Assembly (NCBI GenBank): GCA_900539345.1
Contig: UQBS01000064.1
Location: forward strand, 1-15,130
Source of the DNA: an uncultured Coriobacteriaceae bacterium
GTDB taxonomy: Bacteria; Actinomycetota; Coriobacteriia; Coriobacteriales; UMGS124
DNA length: 15,130 nt
Direction of reading: 5' to 3'
The notes below the pieces were generated by a model, which was not told the DNA's origin, did no database searches, and worked only from the letters and a program-made list of their open reading frames with translations. Shown piece after piece: positions 12,880 through 15,130 of this stretch (position 1 is its first letter; each line of letters begins with the position of its first letter). The translations under genes were made by a program, and so were the position numbers.

Positions 12880-13350
12880 GGGGTTCAGCTCGCGAGGTTT
12901 ACTGGCGGTTTTGGCGTCGAGGACTGGTTGCTCTGCCCTGTCTCCCAGGGGGGATGCTGCGGAGCATATTGAGGATACGGTCCTCGATTGGGGATGGCCA
13001 TTGCAAAGCATCCTATTGAGCATTTTTACTCAGTATATTGAGTAATTTTACTCAATATACGAAACGGGCCAAGATTTATGCAGGCCGCGCATGCCAGTTG
13101 GGCCGCCGCGCGGGCATTGCCGCACGGGTGCTGGCGCACGGACGTTGCGCCGTCCGGCCGCTGGCGCCCCGCCCATCCATCATCCGAGCTCGAACGCGCC
13201 CACAAGGCCGCCTTTTCTGCCCAATCGAAGGTAGGCGTGGGCGACTGTTGCCAGCTCGCAGCCGCCAACGAGCGCCTCGGCGCCGACGTCACAGCGCGCC
13301 AATAGGCTTTTCTCTTCGAAGGGTCGGTATTCGAGAGAAAGGCGTGGTTG
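12880..13350. other. Intergenic region upstream of the recombinase
   Basis: About 470 bp with no convincing gene. The frames on both strands at 13078-13305 and 13026-13376 have no recognisable motif. The left part contains an AT-rich island with tandem palindromes (listed separately); the right part (13061-13320) is GC-rich. Confidence 0.5.
13014..13060. repeat. Two tandem 22-bp palindromic repeats
   Basis: Units at 13014-13035 and 13036-13057 match at 19 of 22 positions. Each is a dyad of TATTGAGTAA and TTACTCAATA around a TT centre. The second is perfect and extends to 13-bp arms (13033-13045 and 13048-13060). A further TATTGAG occurs at 12967. The exact 22-bp step (two helical turns) suggests a bound protein array: an operator, or recombinase sites. 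Confidence 0.8.
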
Positions 13351-14004
13351 ATGGCGGGAATTGGTGGCGTTTCCACGGGCGTTGTGGGCGGGGTTTATGG
13401 GTACGCGCGCGTGAGCAGCAAGGAGCAAAACCTCGACAGGCAGCTGGAGGCCCTGGCGGCTTTCGGCGTGGCTGCGGAGAACGTGTTCGCGGACAAGGCC
13501 AGCGGCAAGGATTTCGAGCGGCATGCGTGGAAGGCGCTGCGGGAGCGGCTCTCGGCGGGCGACGTGCTCGCGGTAAAGAGCATCGACCGGCTTGGGCGCG
13601 ACTACGACGAGATCCTGGAGCAATGGCGCTGGCTCACCAAGGAGGCGGGCTGCGCCGTGGTGGTGCTCGACATGCCGCTTCTGGACACGCGCGACGGCGG
13701 CCGGGGCGTGACGGGCAGGCTGATCTCGGACATTGTGCTGCAGCTTCTGAGCTACGTGGCGCAGGTGGAGCGCGAGAGCATACGCCAGCGGCAGGCAGAG
13801 GGCATCGCATGCGCGAAGGCGCGCGGCGTGCAGTTTGGGCGTCCGAGGAAGAAGAGGCCGCGTGCATACAAGGCGGCCAGCGCGGGATATTTGGACGGTT
13901 GTCTGACGCGCAAGGAGGCGGCCGAGCGCTGCCGTGTGAGCACGTCCACGTTTGACCGATGGGTGCGTGAGGACGGGTTCGTCAAGCAGCCCGACGGCGA
14001 TTAG
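13351..14004 (+). CDS. Serine recombinase of the resolvase/invertase (Hin-like) family
   Basis: A 217-residue site-specific recombinase. The catalytic domain begins YGYARVSSKEQNLDRQLEAL, with the nucleophile Ser22. It continues through KSIDRLGRDYDEILEQW, containing the conserved Arg residues, to the long helix SYVAQVERESIRQRQAEGI. The C-terminal DNA-binding domain has a Hin-type helix-turn-helix, LTRKEAAERCRVSTSTFDRW. Size is close to DNA invertases (about 190 residues) with a short extra N-terminus. The start at 13351 uses AAAGG eight bases upstream. It cuts DNA through a Ser linkage with two-base staggered ends, so sites have a two-base core. A pair of inverted sites with such cores lies 176 bp downstream (14181-14315), and tandem palindromes lie upstream. 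The likely job is inversion of that segment; cointegrate resolution is the alternative. Confidence 0.9.
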   Translation: MAGIGGVSTGVVGGVYGYARVSSKEQNLDRQLEALAAFGVAAENVFADKASGKDFERHAWKALRERLSAGDVLAVKSIDRLGRDYDEILEQWRWLTKEAGCAVVVLDMPLLDTRDGGRGVTGRLISDIVLQLLSYVAQVERESIRQRQAEGIACAKARGVQFGRPRKKRPRAYKAASAGYLDGCLTRKEAAERCRVSTSTFDRWVREDGFVKQPDGD

Positions 14005-14180
14005 TCGTGGGACGAGGCGGCAACGCTCAAGGATGTTTGCCCAGGCTAAGAAGTTTGCTCGTAATGTGTTTGAGAGCCTTCAAATCCGAAGGCGCGACGC
14101 GGCTCAAAAGGCCTGAACGTAGAAAACACAGCAGCGGCACAACTGATAAAACCGCAGCTCACGGCCGCGATTTCGCAGCG

Positions 14181-14315
14181 CAAAAAGTACACTTTTCCAC
14201 TTCTCAATAACTGGAGCATTATACACGACCGCCCGAGGACAAAACCGCAGGTCGCCTTCCTTTTGTTACATCCAACTTAGTTTTTCTTACCCCTTGTCAA
14301 AAAGTGTACTTTTTG
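14181..14315. repeat. Putative invertible promoter segment bounded by 16-bp inverted repeats
   Basis: CAAAAAGTACACTTTT at 14181-14196 is repeated exactly, inverted, at 14300-14315, with 103 bp between. Each copy is itself a near-perfect dyad with a non-palindromic two-base centre (AC at 14189-14190, GT at 14306-14307), the layout expected of serine-invertase sites, where the centre enforces inversion. The segment is AT-rich compared with its surroundings, holds a TATAAT box, and has no gene. A recombinase lies to the left and a NusG-like gene to the right. Confidence 0.75.
14218..14245 (-). promoter_or_regulatory. Promoter inside the invertible segment, now pointing left
   Basis: On the minus strand a consensus -10 box TATAAT (14223 to 14218) is preceded 15-16 bases upstream by TTTTGT or GTTTTG. 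Transcription would start near 14211 and run toward the 3' end of the recombinase gene. No comparable promoter is seen on the plus strand of the segment. Inversion between the site centres would place the start near 14285, about 125 bases ahead of the NusG-like gene. Confidence 0.6.
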
Positions 14316-14411
14316 ACGACTTCCGCAGCGGATGCGCGCAACCGGACCGACGGGGACGGGCTGCGCACGCGTCGCATGGGGCCGCCGGGTGCGCGGAAAG
14401 GGTCTGGTTCG

Positions 14412-15002
14412 ATGGGTTCGACGCTGTTGGAGAGGGAGCACGTGGCGCGCATGCCCCTGCCTTGCGGCAGGAGGTCGCCGCGCGGCCGCAGCCGCTGGTA
14501 CGTGCTGCACGTGTCCCAGGGCACGGAGGCCCCCACGGCCGAGAAGCTCAACCGGATCCTCGGCGGCACGTGCCTCACGAGGGCTTTCGCCCTGCGCAAG
14601 GAGTGCCGGATGAAGCGCCAGGGGAACTGGTTCCTGGTGACCAAGCCCATGTGGCCGCAGTACCTGTTCGCCGAGAGCGGCGACGCGGCCGCGCTGGTGG
14701 ACGCGCTGCGCACGCTGAGCTTCCGCGTGGAGCCCGCCGGCCTGGAGGGCCGCGGGGTCGTGCCCCTGGACGACGGCGTGCGCGCGTGGCTCGAGGCCAG
14801 CGCCGACTCCACCTGGTGCGTGCGCTCCAGCGTCGCCGAGATCGTGGGCGGCGAGCTGCGCGTGACGTCCGGGCCGCTCGTGGGCCAGGAGGCGCGCGTG
14901 CTGAAGGTGGACCGCCACAAGCGCACGGCCCTGGTGGCCATGGGCGACGGGCCCAAGGCGCCCGTCGAGGTGCTCGCCATTGACGTGCCGGTGAAGCGGT
15001 AG
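14412..15002 (+). CDS. NusG paralogue (LoaP/UpxY/RfaH-type antiterminator)
   Basis: A 196-residue specialised NusG. The NGN domain that binds RNA polymerase spans about residues 28-110 (SRWYVLHVSQGTEAPTAEKL at its start, then KPMWPQYLFAES). A KOW domain follows toward the C-terminus (ELRVTSGPLVGQEARVLKVD, about 149-168). Paralogues like this attach to RNA polymerase at a leader element and stop early termination across one long operon, usually capsule/exopolysaccharide or secondary metabolite genes. The start at 14412 follows GGAAAGGG with 9-base spacing; the frame is open back to GTG 14304, but that lies inside the recombination site. No strong plus-strand promoter lies directly upstream in the present orientation, so expression may need inversion of the segment at 14181-14315 or read-through from the recombinase gene. 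Housekeeping nusG would be found beside secE and ribosomal genes, unlike here. Confidence 0.82.
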   Translation: MGSTLLEREHVARMPLPCGRRSPRGRSRWYVLHVSQGTEAPTAEKLNRILGGTCLTRAFALRKECRMKRQGNWFLVTKPMWPQYLFAESGDAAALVDALRTLSFRVEPAGLEGRGVVPLDDGVRAWLEASADSTWCVRSSVAEIVGGELRVTSGPLVGQEARVLKVDRHKRTALVAMGDGPKAPVEVLAIDVPVKR

Positions 15003-15053
15003 CGCGCATGCGGGCGGTTTTCAAACGAAGCGCATCGAAGGAAGCAAGCGAGT

Positions 15054-15081
15054 CCCGCACATCCCGCGGGGGCCGATTTTT
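15054..15081 (+). terminator. Terminator-like leader hairpin before the next gene
   Basis: CCCGC (15054-15058) pairs with GCGGG (15066-15070) and is followed six bases later by TTTTT (15077-15081), inside the leader of the gene starting at 15110. Leader terminators or hairpins are where LoaP-type proteins act, so this may be the control point of the downstream operon. The stem is short and the spacing to the T-run loose. Confidence 0.35.
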
Positions 15082-15109
15082 GGCGACTGATTTTGAGGAG
15101 GGTTCTGGC

Positions 15110-15130
15110 GTGAAGGGAGGCACCAGGTAT
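15110..15130 (+). CDS. Start of the next gene (7 codons visible)
   Basis: GTG at 15110 follows a good ribosome binding site, GAGGAGGG (15095-15102), with 7-base spacing and opens a frame reading MKGGTRY to the window edge. Too short to identify. By position it would be the first gene of the operon served by the NusG paralogue. Confidence 0.5.

Noticed and set aside
13078..13305. Small plus-strand ORF (75 codons) before the recombinase
   Set aside because: No ribosome binding site, no recognisable motif, composition-driven frame overlapping others.

Overview
The window is GC-rich actinobacterial DNA, most likely from a gut-type member of the Coriobacteriia (Eggerthellales or a relative). This is inferred from three things: an actinobacterial integration host factor (mIHF), Tat-exported fumarate-reductase-like flavoproteins each paired with its own regulator, and a 12-transmembrane LuxR-type regulator. 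All three together are typical of that class. No species can be named from the sequence alone.

Layout. (1) 1-1175: mihF on the minus strand, about 0.5 kb with no convincing gene, then the first ~63 codons of a P-loop ATPase cut off at a transcription terminator. (2) 1190-3983: redox module 1, a Tat flavoprotein reductase divergent from a LysR regulator. A small remnant of a second ATPase type follows (3988-4116). (3) 4320-7473: redox module 2, a 12-TM LuxR regulator broken by a one-base frameshift in its DNA-binding domain, divergent from a Tat-exported iron-sulfur protein. (4) 7474-9980: terminators, ~0.4 kb of GC-rich foldable sequence, and an IS256-family insertion sequence with a doubled repeat at each end and a 32-bp perfect palindrome. 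(5) 10083-12879: redox module 3, a second Tat flavoprotein reductase divergent from a second LysR regulator. (6) 12880-15130: tandem palindromic repeats, a Hin-like serine recombinase, a ~103-bp segment bounded by 16-bp inverted repeats that contains a TATAAT box, a NusG paralogue (LoaP/UpxY/RfaH type), and the first codons of the next gene.

How it fits together. Modules 1-3 look like interchangeable cassettes for using external electron acceptors: an exported redox protein plus a divergently transcribed regulator that probably senses the substrate. The two flavoprotein/LysR modules share the dyad CAACC-N3-GGTTG in their promoter regions. Both reductases appear to lack the substrate-binding His and Arg of fumarate and urocanate reductases, so their substrates are unknown.

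The most striking element is at the right end. The recombinase and the inverted repeats around a promoter-bearing segment have the form of a phase-variation switch. The promoter now points away from the NusG-like antiterminator, which would be the OFF state; inversion would aim it at that gene. Because such NusG paralogues control long surface-polysaccharide or secondary-metabolite operons, the switch may turn a whole downstream operon on or off. This is inference from sequence and has not been tested.
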